Of a stretch of DNA of 64,000 nucleotides, positions 1 to 8,543 are shown piece by piece. The notes beneath the pieces were generated by a model. It was not told the DNA's origin, searched no databases, and saw only the letters and a list, made by a program, of their open reading frames with translations. Both the position numbers and the translations under genes were made by a program. The first letter of the stretch is position 1, and each line of letters starts with the position of its first letter. Source of the DNA: Streptomyces pyxinae (GTDB lineage: Bacteria > Actinomycetota > Actinomycetes > Streptomycetales > Streptomycetaceae); the NCBI RefSeq assembly GCF_024756275.1, contig NZ_JANUGQ010000002.1, positions 248,001 to 312,000 on the forward strand, read 5' to 3'.

Positions 1-317
1 GGGGGCGGTTCGGCCGCAGGTGCGGCGAAGGAAACCGGGAGTGTGGCGAAGATCTCCGGCCACACCCCCCGGAGGCGGGATAGGCTCCTCCTGTGACTCT
101 TCTCGTGATGCGCCGCCACGTGGACTACGTGCGCGTCACGACCATGAGCTGTTCGCCCCAGGACTGAACCCGAGAACGCGTTTCCTCTGTTCCAGCCGTT
201 CCATCGGTCCTGTCGCGGACATCGGTACCCGGCCACTCTTCCGCCGGGGGTTTTCCGTAGCCGCTCTCCCGCCAACCCCGGGCACAGGGCCGAGCCGCAC
301 CAGAAACGGAAAACCAC
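1..317. other. Upstream region without a recognisable gene
   Basis: I see no convincing coding region in these bases. The few open frames are arginine- and proline-rich translations typical of non-coding G+C-rich DNA. The stretch just before the oxygenase start presumably carries that gene's promoter and leader, but no clear -35/-10 pair stood out. It may also contain the tail of an intergenic region that begins outside the window. Confidence 0.5.
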
Positions 318-1334
318 ATGCCGTCCCCGCACACCATCGCCGTGGACTCGCTGCCCGTCATCGACCTCTCCCGCGCGGACGACCCCGCGAGCCGGGCCGC
401 GTTCCTGGAGGAGCTGCACACCGCCGCCCGGGACGTCGGGTTCTTCCATCTCACCGGACACGGGGTCACGGACGCCGAATTCGCCCGCATCCTGGAGCTG
501 ACCAGGGCGTTCTTCGCCCTCCCCGAGGCCGACCGGCTGGCCGTCTCCAACCTCCGCTCGCCGCACTTCCGCGGCTACACCCGCGTCGGCCACGAACTCA
601 CCGGCGGCCGCTCCGACTGGCGCGACCAGCTGGACGTCGGCGCCGAGCGCGCCGCGGCCGGGGTGGGCCCCGACGACCCCGCCTACCTCTGGCTGGAGGG
701 CCCCAACCAGTGGCCCGACGCCCTCCCCGAACTCCGTACCGGTGTGCTGGCCTGGCAGGAGCGGCTGGCGGCCGTCGCCCACCGGCTGCTGCGCGAACTG
801 CTCACCGCCATCGGCGCGCCCGCCGGCTTCTTCGACGCGGCCTTCGCGGACCGGCCGCATCTGCACACCAAGCTCATCCGCTACCCCGGATCCGCCCCCT
901 CCGGCGCCGACCAGGGCGTGGGCGCCCACAAGGACTACGGCTTCCTGACCCTGCTGCTCCAGGACTCCGTGGGCGGACTCCAGGTGCGCTCCGGAGACGG
1001 CTATCTGGACGTGCCGCCGGTGCCCGGCGCCTTCGTGGTGAACCTGGGCGAGCTGCTGGAGATAGCCACCGAGGGCTATCTCTCGGCCACCGACCACCGG
1101 GTGGTCAGCCCGCCCGGAGCGGTGGAGCGCTTCTCGGTGCCGTTCTTCTACAACCCCCGGCTGGACGCGGTCGTGGAGACCGTGCCCGGCACCTATCTGG
1201 ACCGGGCGCCCGGTGTCGTCCACGACGCCGGCAATCCGCTGCACGCCGAGTACGGCCGCAATGAGCTGAAGGGCTGGGTCCGTGCCCACCCGGGGGTCGC
1301 CAGGACCCACCACCCGGAGCTGGTCGCCGGCTGA
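318..1334 (+). CDS. Isopenicillin N synthase-like 2-oxoglutarate/Fe(II) oxygenase
   Basis: Cytoplasmic non-haem iron oxygenase of 338 residues, the usual length for the IPNS/2-oxoglutarate dioxygenase family. The N-terminal DIOX_N-type part begins with a LPVIDLS motif and contains a DVGFFHLTGHGV stretch. The C-terminal jelly roll carries the facial triad: His204 and Asp206 (in GAHKDYG) and His260 (in TDHRVV), followed by the RFSVPFF segment whose Arg and Ser normally bind the 2-oxoglutarate carboxylate. ATG follows the purine-rich CAGAAACGGAAAACC leader. No biosynthetic neighbours are present, so the substrate cannot be inferred; many Streptomyces encode solitary members with unknown roles. 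Family assignment is firm, the reaction unknown. Confidence 0.88.
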   Translation: MPSPHTIAVDSLPVIDLSRADDPASRAAFLEELHTAARDVGFFHLTGHGVTDAEFARILELTRAFFALPEADRLAVSNLRSPHFRGYTRVGHELTGGRSDWRDQLDVGAERAAAGVGPDDPAYLWLEGPNQWPDALPELRTGVLAWQERLAAVAHRLLRELLTAIGAPAGFFDAAFADRPHLHTKLIRYPGSAPSGADQGVGAHKDYGFLTLLLQDSVGGLQVRSGDGYLDVPPVPGAFVVNLGELLEIATEGYLSATDHRVVSPPGAVERFSVPFFYNPRLDAVVETVPGTYLDRAPGVVHDAGNPLHAEYGRNELKGWVRAHPGVARTHHPELVAG

Positions 1335-1531
1335 CCTCCGCACCGGAGCCGGAGCGACGGCGCCGGGCCGTGGCCGGGGATGCCGAGCCGGAGCCGGCGG
1401 TGTCGGGGCGCGAGAAAGGCGGCCCCCGACACCCCGGCTCCGCGGGCGCCGGCCGTCCGGGCCGGGTCCGGCGAGGTCCGGCCGCGATCGGCCCGGACGG
1501 CCGGGATCGGTGAGGCCCGGCCGGGGCCGGG

Positions 1532-2476
1532 TCAGTCCGCGCGCATTCCCGCCCGCAGCTTCTCCAGCGCGCGGGTGAGCAGCCGGGAGATGTGCATCTG
1601 GGAGTAGCCCAGCTCCGCCCCGATCCGGGCCTGGGTCATGTCCTGCCCGAACCGCAGCCGCAGGATGTGCCGTTCGCGCTCGTCCAGCCGCGCCAGCAGC
1701 GGGGCGAGGGTGTGCAGGTCCTCGAAGAGGTCCATCGCGGGGTCGCGGTCCCCGACGGTCTCGGCGTGCGACCGGTGCCCGGAGGCGGCCCCGGGAGAGG
1801 GCGCGTCCTCCTCGGTGGTGGGGGTGTCCAGGGAGCCGGCCATGTAGCCGTTGGCGGCGATGATCCCCTCGGTGATCTCCTCCTCGGTCATCCCGAGGTG
1901 GTCCGCCAGCTCCCGGGGGGTGGCGGCGCGCCCGAGGCTCAGGGCCAGCTCCTCCCTGGCGCGGGTCAGTTCGCCGCGGAGTTCCTGGAGTCGCCGGGGG
2001 ACGTGGACGGCCCAGCTGGTGTCGCGGAAGTAGCGTTTGATCTCCCCGGAGATGTAGGGGATGGCGAAGGAGGTGAACTCGACCTCGCGGGAGAGGTCGA
2101 ACCGGTCGATCGCCTTGATCAGGCCGATGGTGCCCACCTGGACGATGTCCTCCATCGCCCCGTCGCCGCGGTTGCGGAACCGGTTGGCCACCACCCGTAC
2201 CAGCGAGAGGTTCATCTCGATGAGGGTGTTGCGGGCGTACTGGTGCTCCCGGGTGCCCTCCTCCAGACTCCGCAGCCGGTCGAAGAAGAGCTTCGACAGC
2301 TCGCGCGCGTCCCGGGGGGCGATGTCACGCGCGTCGTCGATCTCCGGGATCGCGCGGAACTCGGGACTCTCAGGGATCTCGGTGGTTCCGGGGATCAGGG
2401 GCAGCGGCGCGCTCGCCGACTCGGGCGCGGCGGCACGCTCCGGCCGCTGCGCGGGGGAGTGCGTGGACAGTGACAC
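1532..2476 (-). CDS. RNA polymerase sigma factor, SigB/SigF/SigG class
   Basis: Group 3 sigma factor of 314 residues. Region 2 is clear (NLSLVRVVANRF, DIVQVGTIGLIKAIDRFD, TSFAIPYISGEIKRYFRD). Region 3 (PRRLQELRGEL, RELADHLGMTEEEI) and region 4 (ERHILRLRFGQDMTQARIGAELGYSQMHISRLL) follow. The frame stays open far upstream, but I place the start at the GTG preceded by GGAGGTGATGAC, a near-perfect Shine-Dalgarno at good spacing. The first ~55 residues are low complexity. Such sigma factors in Streptomyces direct stress and differentiation genes and are held by anti-sigma kinases released by STAS antagonists; the divergent STAS gene next door fits that. No anti-sigma kinase gene is adjacent. Confidence 0.93.
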   Translation of the reverse strand: MSLSTHSPAQRPERAAAPESASAPLPLIPGTTEIPESPEFRAIPEIDDARDIAPRDARELSKLFFDRLRSLEEGTREHQYARNTLIEMNLSLVRVVANRFRNRGDGAMEDIVQVGTIGLIKAIDRFDLSREVEFTSFAIPYISGEIKRYFRDTSWAVHVPRRLQELRGELTRAREELALSLGRAATPRELADHLGMTEEEITEGIIAANGYMAGSLDTPTTEEDAPSPGAASGHRSHAETVGDRDPAMDLFEDLHTLAPLLARLDERERHILRLRFGQDMTQARIGAELGYSQMHISRLLTRALEKLRAGMRAD

Positions 2477-2816
2477 GTCATCACCTCCGGTGGGGGCTGT
2501 CGGACGACTGCGGCTCGCCTTCCCGCGAGCTCCCCGGCTATGCACCGGATGGAGCAATGCCGCACAAGGGCGACGATCCCGGCGCCGTCGGGCCGCCGTT
2601 GACAGGTTCGAGGCGCCACCTCCACGGGGGTACGCCGTCCGCCGGGACATCGCCCGCCGGTCCGCCGGACCCGGCTCCGGCGCAGGCCCGGCCGTGCCCA
2701 GCGAAGCAGACCGGGCACGCGTTCGCATCCGGGCGGAGCGCGCGGACCGGTGATGCCCCGTCCGTACCACCTGAGCCCCCTGGTGAGGGCCGGTCCGGTC
2801 TGCTAGGTGTGGGCCC
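2477..2816. other. Divergent intergenic region between sigma factor and STAS antagonist
   Basis: About 340 bases separate the two divergent starts, so both promoters should lie here. A TTGACA occurs at 2599-2604 and a GGGTAC box, reminiscent of the -10 of SigB-class promoters, at 2628-2633, both reading toward the STAS gene. The distance between GGGTAC and a matching upstream GNNT element is not ideal, so autoregulation by the SigB-like factor is only a possibility. Confidence 0.3.
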
Positions 2817-3188
2817 ATGGCAATTTCCGAGAAGGTGGCGTACGAGCCCGGCGCCGGCGCTCCCGTCGTGCTGGGCTGTCACCGGCGCGGCGGCGCCTGG
2901 GTGGTCGAGCTCACGGGCGAACTGGACCTGGACGCCGTCCCCCAGGTGCGTGCGGCTGCCGACCGGGTCATCGCGGCCGGTGGGCGGCGGATCGTTCTCG
3001 ACACCCGCTCGGTGACCTTCGCCGACTCCAGTTCGCTCAATCTGCTGCTCCAGCTGAACGGCGAGACTCATCTCTGCCTGGCGGCCCCGTCCGAGCCGGT
3101 GCGACGGCTGCTCGACATCACCGGTGCCTCCGCCGTGCTGCGCACCACGGCCTCGCTGGGCGAGGCGCTCGACGCCCTGGGTCTCTGA
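2817..3188 (+). CDS. STAS-domain anti-sigma factor antagonist
   Basis: A 123-residue single-domain protein of the SpoIIAA/RsbV type. These proteins bind an anti-sigma kinase when dephosphorylated and so free a SigB/F-class sigma factor. The fold signature VVELTGELDLDAVPQVRAA is followed by RRIVLDTRSVTFADSSSLNLLL. Ser71/Ser72 after the aspartate are the expected phosphorylation site. The C-terminal helix region (VRRLLDITG) is normal. The gene is divergent from a SigB/F-type sigma factor gene, and a SpoIIE-like phosphatase is encoded at 34.8-37.3 kb, so a partner-switching circuit is plausible; partners are inferred, not shown. Confidence 0.9.
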   Translation: MAISEKVAYEPGAGAPVVLGCHRRGGAWVVELTGELDLDAVPQVRAAADRVIAAGGRRIVLDTRSVTFADSSSLNLLLQLNGETHLCLAAPSEPVRRLLDITGASAVLRTTASLGEALDALGL

Positions 3189-3347
3189 CCGCCGCCCTCA
3201 CCGCGACCGCTCCCGCCCGTCCGGCCGAGACGCGCAGCCCTGGATGGCGGGCGCCTTGAGGACATATGGGGTAAATGTTGCTCTGGCGCCCCCAGCGGGA
3301 CGCCTGCACGACCGACCATGCTTTCCCGGAAGATCGAAGGACGCGGT

Positions 3348-3551
3348 ATGCCCAGCGGCACAGTGAAGTGGTTCAACTCGGAGAAGGGCTTCGGATTCAT
3401 CGCCCAGGACGGCGGAGGCCCCGATGTCTTCGCGCACTACTCCAGCATCAGCGGATCCGGCTATCGCGAACTGATCGAAGGGGAAGTCGTCACCTTCGAC
3501 GTCAGCCAGGGGGCCAAGGGGCTCCAGGCCGAGAACATCGTACGCAGCTGA
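3348..3551 (+). CDS. Cold-shock domain protein (CspA family)
   Basis: A 67-residue single cold-shock domain that binds single-stranded RNA or DNA. RNP1 (KGFGFIAQD) and RNP2 (DVFAHYSSI) are both present, and the start [10 protein letters not shown] is the canonical N-terminus. An in-frame ATG 30 bases upstream exists, but GAAGGACGC sits correctly before the ATG chosen. Some 159 bases separate it from the STAS gene, leaving room for its own promoter and a structured leader, which many csp mRNAs use. A strong hairpin follows downstream. Streptomyces genomes carry several close paralogues. Confidence 0.95.
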   Translation: MPSGTVKWFNSEKGFGFIAQDGGGPDVFAHYSSISGSGYRELIEGEVVTFDVSQGAKGLQAENIVRS

Positions 3552-3620
3552 TCATGCCGTGACAGAGCCGTCCGACCGCCGGCCCCGAGCCGCCGCGAGC
3601 CGCACGGAGCCCATGGCGCC

Positions 3621-3652
3621 AGGGCCGCCCCCGGGAGACCGGGGGCGGCCCT
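3621..3652 (+). terminator. Strong hairpin terminator after the cold-shock gene
   Basis: A perfect 14-bp G+C-rich stem (3621-3634 pairs with 3639-3652) closed by a GAGA loop lies about 70 bases past the stop codon. There is no U tract, only a short CTCC run, as is usual for Streptomyces terminators. Confidence 0.75.
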
Positions 3653-3896
3653 CCCCGTTCCGGGCCTTCCCTGTTCCGGGCCCGTTTCTCGCGGGCGGCG
3701 CCCCCGTACGCCTCTCACGCGGTGTGCCGCTCCGGTCTCCGGGCCGCGCCCCCGCGCGCGCCGGTGCGTGTGCGTGAAGGAAGTAAGCCGTCCGGATGAA
3801 CCTCTTCGCGCCGGTTTGCCCAGGGCCCCGGCGAGCCGGTGAAGTTGAGCCGCTCGCCCGGTCGGTGCGAGCACTTCCCACTCTCAGGAGGCTCCC
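3653..3896. other. Intergenic region upstream of the secreted barrel protein
   Basis: The region between the hairpin and the next start holds no gene. It ends in CTCAGGAGGCTCCC, a strong ribosome-binding site for the GTG start at 3897. No clear promoter consensus was recognised. Confidence 0.4.
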
Positions 3897-4388
3897 GTGC
3901 CCGCTGCCCGCGTGCGCCGGCTCACCGCCGCCGTCCTCACCACGGCCGGCGCCGTGGTGGCCGCCCTCGCCCTCACCACCACTGGCGCCACCGGCTCCGA
4001 CCCGGCCCGCGTCGGCCACGACTGGATCGCGGTGAAGAAGACCGACACCCAGCCCCGTACGCTCCGCGCCGGGAACAGCTGGACCGTCTACATGACCCTG
4101 CACGAGAGCGAGAACGGCAAGCCGGGGCGGCGCATCGGCGACGCCAGCACCCGCTGCTCCGCGGTCGAGATCACCCGGGAGGGTGCCATCACCCAGTGCC
4201 AGCGGGTCTTCCGTACCCGCCAGGGCAATCTGGTGACCACCGCCATGCTGGACCGCTTCGGCCCCGGGCCCTACACGGGGGTGGCCGCCGTGGCCGGCGG
4301 CACCGGCGCCTACCGGCACGCGAGCGGCGAGGCGCGGCTGACGATCGACGGGGAGCGGCTGACCGTCCGCGCGGACCTCGACGGCTGA
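3897..4388 (+). CDS. Secreted allene-oxide-cyclase/dirigent-like barrel protein
   Basis: A 163-residue exported protein. The N-terminus is a Sec signal peptide: basic VRRL, then a hydrophobic TAAVLTTAGAVVAALAL, with likely cleavage near residue 33. The mature part resembles the actinobacterial AOC-barrel/dirigent-like family. Its C-terminal half (GPYTGVAAVAGGTGAYRHAS, then GEARLTI) shows the typical Gly-rich strand pair that closes the eight-stranded barrel, and two cysteines (STRCSAVE and TQCQRVF) could form a disulfide. The GTG start is fixed by AGGAGG seven bases upstream. Bacterial members have no settled activity. It is monocistronic, with a hairpin after it. Confidence 0.75.
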   Translation: MPAARVRRLTAAVLTTAGAVVAALALTTTGATGSDPARVGHDWIAVKKTDTQPRTLRAGNSWTVYMTLHESENGKPGRRIGDASTRCSAVEITREGAITQCQRVFRTRQGNLVTTAMLDRFGPGPYTGVAAVAGGTGAYRHASGEARLTIDGERLTVRADLDG

Positions 4389-4406
4389 CGCCCCGACAGC
4401 TTCCGA

Positions 4407-4437
4407 GGCCCCGTCCGGCCGGTGCGCCGACGGGGCC
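4407..4437. terminator. Bidirectional hairpin between convergent genes
   Basis: A 9-bp stem GGCCCCGTC/GACGGGGCC (4407-4415 with 4429-4437), extended inward by a few more pairs past one bulged C, lies between the secreted barrel gene and the convergent small membrane protein gene. It could terminate transcription from both sides. Confidence 0.6.
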
Positions 4438-4457
4438 CCGGCGTACGCACAGGACCG

Positions 4458-4682
4458 TCAGGGGTGCCGGGTCCCCCGTGACCAGCGCTTCGAGCGCACC
4501 CCGTTGACGAGGCCCGCGACCGCGACCCCCACCGCCGTCACGGCGGCCAGATACGTCCAGAAGCCCGGTGAGCGGGGGAGCAGCAGAAACAGCGCGGCGA
4601 CGACCAGGGCGAGTGCCGCCAGCGCGAACAGCCCCGCCGAGCTGGCCCGGTCGCCGGGGGCGCGTCTTCTCCGGTGAGTCAT
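4458..4682 (-). CDS. Small two-helix membrane protein
   Basis: A predicted 74-residue protein. After a basic N-terminus (MTHRRRRAPGD) come two hydrophobic segments, about residues 16-36 (GLFALAALALVVAALFLLL) and 41-60 (FWTYLAAVTAVGVAVAGLV), and a basic tail. No ribosome-binding site stands out before this ATG; an upstream in-frame start would add a cysteine-containing extension that looks non-coding. I do not recognise a named family. It resembles the many short membrane proteins of unknown role in actinomycetes. Confidence 0.55.
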   Translation of the reverse strand: MTHRRRRAPGDRASSAGLFALAALALVVAALFLLLPRSPGFWTYLAAVTAVGVAVAGLVNGVRSKRWSRGTRHP

Positions 4683-4856
4683 GACCGGCGGATTGCCGCG
4701 TGCGGCGCCCCCACACCTGGAAAGCGGCCGGTCCCCGGAGGCCGGGTACGTCGCACCGCCGGGGGCGGACGTCCCGGTCACCGGGGACCGGTTCAGGAAG
4801 GGGTGGTGGGGGCGCGGACGGTCGGCCTCGGCCGCCGCCCGCTGCCCACGAGCGGC

Positions 4857-5012
4857 TTACCAGTAATGGCGGCGCCCGCCGACGGCGTGCCCGACGGCAC
4901 CCGCGACCCAGAGCACCACACCGATCACGGCGAGAATCACGCCGATGGTCCACAGAACACTGATGCCCGTGACCAGACCGATGATGAGCAGAATCACTCC
5001 GAGAATGATCAT
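4857..5012 (-). CDS. Small membrane protein, DUF6131-like
   Basis: A 51-residue protein starting MIILGVILLIIG and consisting of two hydrophobic helices (about residues 1-19 and 21-42) with the polar tail GRRHYW. The pattern matches short actinobacterial proteins I recall as DUF6131, whose function is unknown. The chosen ATG is preceded by GGAGG in GATCGGAGGCGTC; a longer frame reaching 5069 lacks such a site and would add a polar extension unlike the family. Confidence 0.75.
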   Translation of the reverse strand: MIILGVILLIIGLVTGISVLWTIGVILAVIGVVLWVAGAVGHAVGGRRHYW

Positions 5013-5245
5013 GACGCCTCCGATCGCGGAGTACCCGTTGGGATGATCCCCCTCCTGGTACCCCAGCAAACCGCTGATATGAACAGATGGCTATTGCTTG
5101 TCGGAGGAGCTTCCGGGGAGGGGGTGATTCGCCGGGGCCGGTGGCCGCGCGAGGTCCCTGAGCGAGGTCCCTGACGACGGGGCTCAGCGGGCCGGGCGGG
5201 CCCGGCGCCCGGGGCGGGAGCCGGCACCCCCGGGCCGGGCGGGGC

Positions 5246-7288
5246 TCACAGCGGAACGAGGCTCACCTCGGTGGCCTTGACGCTGGCCCAGACGGGCACC
5301 CCTTCGGCCAGCCCCAGTTCGGCGGCCGCCCGGGGGGTGACCTCCGCGACGAGCGGCGGCGCCCCGTCCGGCGCGACCAGCACCCGCAGCCGGCTGCCCG
5401 AGGCGATCACCTCCCGGACCGTCCCCGGCCACACATTGCGCGGGCTCCCGGCGGGCCGCTCCCGGTGCAGCGCCACCGCCTCCGGGGCGATCACCGCCAG
5501 TGCCCCGGCGCCCGCCCCGGGGAGCGGCTCGGCCGCCACCAGCCGGCCGCCCCCGTCGGGCCGGAGCCCCTCCGCCGTCGTGGTGCCCGGCCAGGCGTTG
5601 CGGCCCAGCATCCGGGCGACCCAGGGCGAGCGCGGATGCCGGGCGACCTCGGCGGGCGGGGCGTCCTGGAGGGCCCGGCCCCGGTCCAGCACCAGCACCC
5701 GGCCGGCCAGCGACACCGCCTCCACCGGGTCATGGGTGACGATCAGGCACACGCCGCCGAACCCCGCCAGATGGGTGCGCAGCGCCTGGCGCACCCGGGC
5801 GCGGGTCGTCTGGTCCAGCGCGGCCAGCGGCTCGTCCAGCAACAGCAGCCGGGGCCGCGCGGCCAGGGCCCGGGCCAGTGCCACCCGCTGCGCCTGCCCG
5901 CCGGAGAGCTGGGCCGGCCTGCGGTGGGCGAGGTGCCCGACGCCCAGCCGGTCCAGCCAGCGCTGGGCCTCCCGGCGGGCCTCGCCCCGCCCGGCGCCCC
6001 GCGCCCGCAGGCCGTACGCGGTGTTGGCGAGGGCGCTGAGATGCGGGAAGAGCGCGCCGTCCTGCGGCACCCAGGCCACCCCGCGCCGGTGCGGGGGAAG
6101 CCGGGTGACGTCCGTTCCGCCCAGCCGCAGTTCGGCGTGGGCACGCGGGGTGAGCCCCAGCAGGGCCCGCAGCAGCGTCGTCTTCCCGGCGCCGTTGGGG
6201 CCGACCACCGCGATGGTGGTGCCCGGCCCGGCCGCCAGCGCCAGCCGGGTGAATCCGGTGACCTCGGCGTCCAGCGCCCACCGCTCGCCCGCCGGCTCCG
6301 GCTCCGGTCCGGGCTCCGCCGCACTCTCCGGGACCGGCGCCGGTCCGCGGGCCGGCGCCCCCGGCCGTTCCTTCCGGATTCCGCCGTGACCGCCCTCGCC
6401 GTCACCGTCCCCGGCCGCGTCACTGCCGTCGTCGTCGTCGCCGTCGCCACTTCCGTCCACGGGGATGTACGGGCGCGGCGCCGGAGCCCCGGTCCAGCGC
6501 CCGCGCAGCGCGACCAGTACCGCCATCGCGATGGCGAGCAGCAGCAGGGAGACCGAGGTCGCCGCCTCCGGCCGCTCCTGGAGCAGCAGATACACCTGGA
6601 GCGGCAGGGTCTGGGTGGTGCCCGGCAGATTCCCGGCGAAGGTGATCGTGGCGCCGAACTCGCCCAGCGCCCGCGCCCAGGTCAGCGCGGCTCCGGCGGC
6701 CAGCCCGGGCGCCACCATCGGCAGCGTCACGGTCAGGAAGACCCGTACCGGCGAGGCGCCCAGCGAGGCGGCCGTCTCCTCGTAGCGGGGGCGCAGCCCG
6801 CCGAGCGCCCCCTCCAGGCTGATCACCAGGAACGGCATGGCGACGAAGGTGGCCGCCACCACCGCTCCGGCCGTGTGGAACGGCAGGGTGACGCCGAAGG
6901 TGTCCTCCAGCCAGGGCCCCAGCAGCCCGCGCCGCCCGAAGGCGAGCAGCAGCGCCACCCCGCCCACCGTCGGTGGCAGCACCATCGGCAGCAGCACCAG
7001 CGAGCGGACCAGCGCCTTGCCGGGGAACGGCACCCGGGCCAGCAGCCAGGCCAGCGGCACCCCCAGCAGCAGCGAGAGCCCCAGCGCCCAGCAGGAGACC
7101 ACCAGGGAGAGCCGGAGCGCCTCCGTGGTGGCCCCGCTGCCCAGGTGCCCGAGGAGTTCGCCCCACTCGGTGCGGGCCAGCACCCCGATCAGCGGCAGCA
7201 GCAGAAAGGCGACGGCCAGCAGGGCGGGCACCGCCAGCGTCACCGGGGTACGGGGCCCGGCGGTGCGGCCTCGGCGGAGACGGGGCAT
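5246..7288 (-). CDS. modBC: Fused molybdate ABC transporter permease and ATP-binding protein (ModB-ModC)
   Basis: A 680-residue fusion of two usually separate subunits. Residues ~20-270 form a ModB-type permease with about five membrane segments and the EAA-like loop GALGGLRPRYEETAASLGAS. A charged Gly/Asp/Pro-rich linker (~275-340) follows. The ATPase has Walker A GPNGAGKTT near 362, the signature LSGGQAQR near 459 and Walker B LLLLDEP near 482. The C-terminal ~65 residues are a TOBE/Mop domain ending VKATEVSLVPL, which binds molybdate in ModC. It lies downstream of modA on the same strand, across a repeat-rich 200-base gap. A GTG two codons upstream (7294) is closer to AGGAGC and is an alternative start. 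Confidence 0.92.
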   Translation of the reverse strand: MPRLRRGRTAGPRTPVTLAVPALLAVAFLLLPLIGVLARTEWGELLGHLGSGATTEALRLSLVVSCWALGLSLLLGVPLAWLLARVPFPGKALVRSLVLLPMVLPPTVGGVALLLAFGRRGLLGPWLEDTFGVTLPFHTAGAVVAATFVAMPFLVISLEGALGGLRPRYEETAASLGASPVRVFLTVTLPMVAPGLAAGAALTWARALGEFGATITFAGNLPGTTQTLPLQVYLLLQERPEAATSVSLLLLAIAMAVLVALRGRWTGAPAPRPYIPVDGSGDGDDDDGSDAAGDGDGEGGHGGIRKERPGAPARGPAPVPESAAEPGPEPEPAGERWALDAEVTGFTRLALAAGPGTTIAVVGPNGAGKTTLLRALLGLTPRAHAELRLGGTDVTRLPPHRRGVAWVPQDGALFPHLSALANTAYGLRARGAGRGEARREAQRWLDRLGVGHLAHRRPAQLSGGQAQRVALARALAARPRLLLLDEPLAALDQTTRARVRQALRTHLAGFGGVCLIVTHDPVEAVSLAGRVLVLDRGRALQDAPPAEVARHPRSPWVARMLGRNAWPGTTTAEGLRPDGGGRLVAAEPLPGAGAGALAVIAPEAVALHRERPAGSPRNVWPGTVREVIASGSRLRVLVAPDGAPPLVAEVTPRAAAELGLAEGVPVWASVKATEVSLVPL

Positions 7289-7313
7289 CGGCACAGCGCT
7301 CCTGTACGGAACA

Positions 7314-7496
7314 GAGAAACGGCGGAACGGTAGAGCGGCGGAACGGTAGAGCGGCAGAACAAGCGGAACGGTAGAGCGGCGCAACGGCGGAACGGCAGAA
7401 CGGCGGAACGGCGGAACGGATCGCATTCGGAGCGGATCGGAGCGGATCGGAGGGAACGGATCCGATCGAAGCCGACCGAATCGAAGCGGATTCGGG
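7314..7496. repeat. Degenerate tandem repeats in the modA-modBC gap
   Basis: The interval is built of imperfect copies of GGCGGAACGGTAGAGC and shorter GGCGGAACGG units, followed by copies of GGAGCGGATC. On the transcribed minus strand it is a run of CCGTTCCGCC elements in the untranslated spacer between modA and the fusion gene. No open frame or hairpin terminator is evident in it. Confidence 0.7.
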
Positions 7497-7506
7497 CGCG
7501 GGCGGT

Positions 7507-8379
7507 CTACGGCTGCTGGAAGCCCGCCTCTCGGAGGATCTTCTGCGCCTCCGGCGAGCTCAGCCAGTTGACGAACGCCTGCGCGGCCTCGGTGTGCTTC
7601 GAGGTCTTCAGGGTGGCGGCCGGGTACTGGGCGACGGCGTTCTGGGCGTCGGGGATGTCCACCGCGTCCACCTTGTCCGGAGCGGTGGCCGCGTCGGTCT
7701 TGTAGACCAGCCCCGCGTCCGCCTCGCCGAGCTGCACCTTGCTCAGCACGGCCCGCACATTCGGCTCCTGGGAGACCGGCTTCACCTCGATCTTCTGGGC
7801 GTCGAGGATCTTCTTGCCGTACCGGCCGACCGGCACCTCCGGGGCGGCGAGCACCACCTTGAGCTTGCTGTCCGCCAGGTCCTTCAGCTCGTCGATCTTC
7901 TTCGGGTTGCCCTCGGCGGTGGCGATGACCAGCCGGTTGCGCGCGATCACGGTGGGCTTTCCGGTGTCGGACTTCAGCCCGTCCATGGTCTTGGTGTCGG
8001 CGGTGACCAGGGCGTCGGCGGGCGCCCCCTGCTTCACCTGCGCGGCCAGCTCCTGGGAGCCGGCGAACGAGAACGTCACCCGGGTGCCCGGATGGGCCTT
8101 CTCGTAGGCGGCCCCCGCCGTCTTGAAGACATCGGTCAGCGAGGCGGCGGCGAGCACGGTCAGCGGGGCGGCGGGAACACCCGAGCCCGCCGAACCGGCG
8201 GGGGAGGCACCCGCGTCCTGCTTCCCGCCGTCTCCGTCGCCGCCCCCGCAGGCGGCGAGCGGAACGAGCAGCGCGGCGGTGAGCACGGCGGAGGCGGTAC
8301 GGCGCCGGCCCGGCCCGGCGGGACGGCGCGGGCGGATCGGGTTCGCCGGCGACAGCGGTGCGAACGGCACGAGGGACAT
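7507..8379 (-). CDS. modA: Molybdate ABC transporter substrate-binding lipoprotein (ModA)
   Basis: A 290-residue lipoprotein that captures molybdate (or tungstate) for the fused ModBC. The signal peptide ends in a lipobox LAAC followed by a GGGDGDGG linker. The mature protein begins [17 protein letters not shown], the ModA hallmark supplying oxyanion-binding serines, and contains [20 protein letters not shown], the second conserved ligand loop. Other typical blocks are NRLVIAT and [12 protein letters not shown]. The ATG is chosen because AAGGAG lies nine bases upstream; an earlier in-frame start lacks this. It sits between the HTH-TOBE regulator gene and modBC, all on one strand. Confidence 0.95.
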   Translation of the reverse strand: MSLVPFAPLSPANPIRPRRPAGPGRRRTASAVLTAALLVPLAACGGGDGDGGKQDAGASPAGSAGSGVPAAPLTVLAAASLTDVFKTAGAAYEKAHPGTRVTFSFAGSQELAAQVKQGAPADALVTADTKTMDGLKSDTGKPTVIARNRLVIATAEGNPKKIDELKDLADSKLKVVLAAPEVPVGRYGKKILDAQKIEVKPVSQEPNVRAVLSKVQLGEADAGLVYKTDAATAPDKVDAVDIPDAQNAVAQYPAATLKTSKHTEAAQAFVNWLSSPEAQKILREAGFQQP

Positions 8380-8543
8380 CAGGGAGCACTCCTTGGGAAG
8401 CCGCGGCCGGCCGGAGCCGTCCGCGCGGATGGTGACCGGCCGCGCCGGCACGGGTGGCGGGACGAAGAGACCCGGACCGGGAGCGGCCGGGTGCGGTACG
8501 AACGCGGACGCCCGGCGTACGTGCCGGGCGGGCCGCGGGTGGC

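Noticed and set aside
2628..2633. SigB-class promoter for the STAS gene
   Set aside because: GGGTAC is present, but the upstream element is at an unsuitable distance, so it was kept only as a note.
7289..8389. N-terminal extension that would make ModBC 1047 residues
   Set aside because: The extra part is a shadow of modA in another frame plus translated repeats; the permease starts normally at the ATG at 7288 near AGGAGC.
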